From Candidatus Hydrogenedentota bacterium (lineage in GTDB: Bacteria > Hydrogenedentota > Hydrogenedentia > Hydrogenedentales > GCA-2746185), in the NCBI GenBank assembly GCA_030123645.1, contig JASJYE010000133.1:1-6762 (forward strand): a stretch of 6,762 nucleotides of DNA, read 5' to 3'. Of this stretch, positions 6,138 to 6,762 are shown piece by piece. A model generated the notes under the pieces. That model was given only the letters and a program-made list of their open reading frames with translations. It did not search any database and was not told the origin of the DNA. Both the position numbers and the translations under genes were made by a program. Every line of letters begins with the position of its first letter. The first letter of the stretch is position 1.

Positions 6138-6213
6138 GCATGGGCTAAAGCCCATCCTACAGCCGCTCCATAAACTTAGCCCGTAGCCCCGTAGGATGGG
6201 CTTCAGCCCATGC
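6138..6213. repeat. Inverted pair of family A REP hairpins
   Basis: The left hairpin (6138-6160) is on the minus strand, with stem ATGGGCT/AGCCCAT, loop AA and CTAC (the complement of GTAG) at its right end. The right hairpin (6191-6213) is on the plus strand, begins GTAG and has loop TC. Thirty bases separate them. Stem and tetranucleotide are identical to the three copies at 3490-3894; only the left loop differs. This is a BIME-like layout just after the symporter gene, where it might protect the mRNA 3' end or limit readthrough. Confidence 0.8.
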
Positions 6214-6762
6214 TGACCCAAGCACAAAGCGCTTGGCCGCGGATCGGACGGATAAAACGGATGAAGATCAGCATTGTCATTGCGAGCATCAACCCCGAGA
6301 TCGGGGGCTTTCGGTGAAGAAACATTTTGGTGTATCCTTGTTTTGCGACGGGCTCTGGAGACGTAGCCGTTAGACACATTGGTGCCTCTGCGCCCGATTG
6401 CGAGCATGGCTGCCGGGAAAGTGGGCTTTCGATTGGTGGAGTGGTATTCGAGATGCGATGCCGCTACCCCGCTTAGGAGATTACTCCTCTAATTCCTTCC
6501 CGGACCATCCCGTCGCGCAGCATGGACACGCTCGCTAAACATCACGCATCTCTAGGAAACGCATGGGGTCGAAAACTTCCCGACCTGTGCGAGGGGGAAG
6601 ATCTGTCCGCACCACAAGATTTGGGGCAAAAGGAGACCGTTTCAGTGTTTCTTAGGAGGGAGCGAAGCGACCGTGGCAATCTCATCAACCCAGCGACTTC
6701 CCCCCTTCCCGCAACAACCCCGCCCCCCGCGTCATTGCGAGCGAAGCGCGGCAATCTCATCC
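6214..6762. other. Non-coding stretch with repeat remnants
   Basis: No convincing gene is seen on either strand over 549 bases. Open frames are short, interrupted, or made of repeat sequence. Visible structure includes hairpins CCCCGA-GA-TCGGGG (6293-6306), AGGAG-ATTA-CTCCT (6475-6488) and CTTCCC...GGGGAAG near 6577-6600, plus fragments of the family D repeat at 6276-6287 and about 6659-6686. The part from about 6260 to 6560 looks less GC-rich than the genes, though this was judged by eye. It may be decayed or insertion-prone sequence. Confidence 0.6.
6730..6761 (+). repeat. Dispersed repeat of family D, at the window edge
   Basis: The copy contains GTCATTGCGAGCGAAG followed by CGCGGCAATCTC. 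Its ends ATTGC and GCAAT pair, with an inner GC-GAA-GC stem. Translated on the minus strand it gives MRLPRFARND, a phrase familiar from spurious proteins across many bacterial genomes. A partial variant ends at 6686 (GAGCGAAGCGACC then GTGGCAATCTC), and only the first 12 bases occur at 6276-6287. It may continue past the window. Confidence 0.65.

Noticed and set aside
6293..6311. Intrinsic terminator (CCCCGA-GA-TCGGGG)
   Set aside because: The stem is good but it is followed by GGCTTTCGG with no T-run, and it lies more than 200 bases after the nearest gene.
6261..6317. Short frame starting MKISIVIASINPEIGGF, like the start of a glycosyltransferase
   Set aside because: It stops after 18 codons, and no later frame restores a recognisable glycosyltransferase. 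The IVIAS part comes from the start of a family D repeat, so the likeness is probably chance; a decayed gene start cannot be fully excluded.
6542..6760. Minus-strand frame with MRLPRFARND
   Set aside because: This is the familiar false protein produced by the family D repeat.
6522..6762. Plus-strand frame open to the window end (about 80 codons)
   Set aside because: Phrases such as RGNLI come from family D repeat copies, no ribosome site precedes it, and no domain is recognisable.

Overview
The window comes from a GC-rich bacterial chromosome, probably Gram-negative and environmental or uncultivated. The genus cannot be read from it. The style (a lone GT39-type membrane glycosyltransferase, a two-gene sodium:solute symporter unit, and many short hairpin repeats after gene ends) resembles genomes of the Planctomycetota/Hydrogenedentota kind, but that is an impression and was not tested.

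Layout. Positions 1-247 hold no gene but carry two structured repeats: an inverted pair of hairpins (19-85, family B here) and a multi-hairpin element (about 109-209, family C). A GT39/ArnT-like membrane glycosyltransferase runs on the minus strand (248-1960). A 257-base divergent spacer without repeats separates it from a compact two-gene plus-strand operon. The first gene encodes a 129-residue PD-(D/E)XK nuclease-like protein (2218-2607) and the second a Dam/D12-class N6-adenine methyltransferase (2604-3473). They overlap by ATGA and together look like a small type II restriction-modification system. Next comes a non-coding block with two identical 191-bp tandem units plus a 37-bp third start (3483-3901). 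Each unit joins a GTAG-type REP hairpin (family A) to a copy of element C. A second plus-strand operon follows: a four-helix membrane protein of unknown family (3991-4572) and a 499-residue sodium:solute symporter (4572-6071), overlapping by one base (TGATG). The last 690 bases hold no convincing gene. They contain an inverted pair of family A hairpins (6138-6213), another dispersed repeat type at the far end (family D, 6730-6761) and degenerate sequence.

How the parts work together. The nuclease and methylase should act as a cut/protect pair, encoded nuclease first with coupled translation. The small membrane protein and the symporter are translationally coupled and may form one sodium-driven uptake complex whose solute is unknown. 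The glycosyltransferase stands alone. The most interesting non-coding content is the dense, layered set of hairpin repeats. Diverged copies of families B and C carry paired base changes that keep stems intact, which points to selection on folded DNA or RNA.
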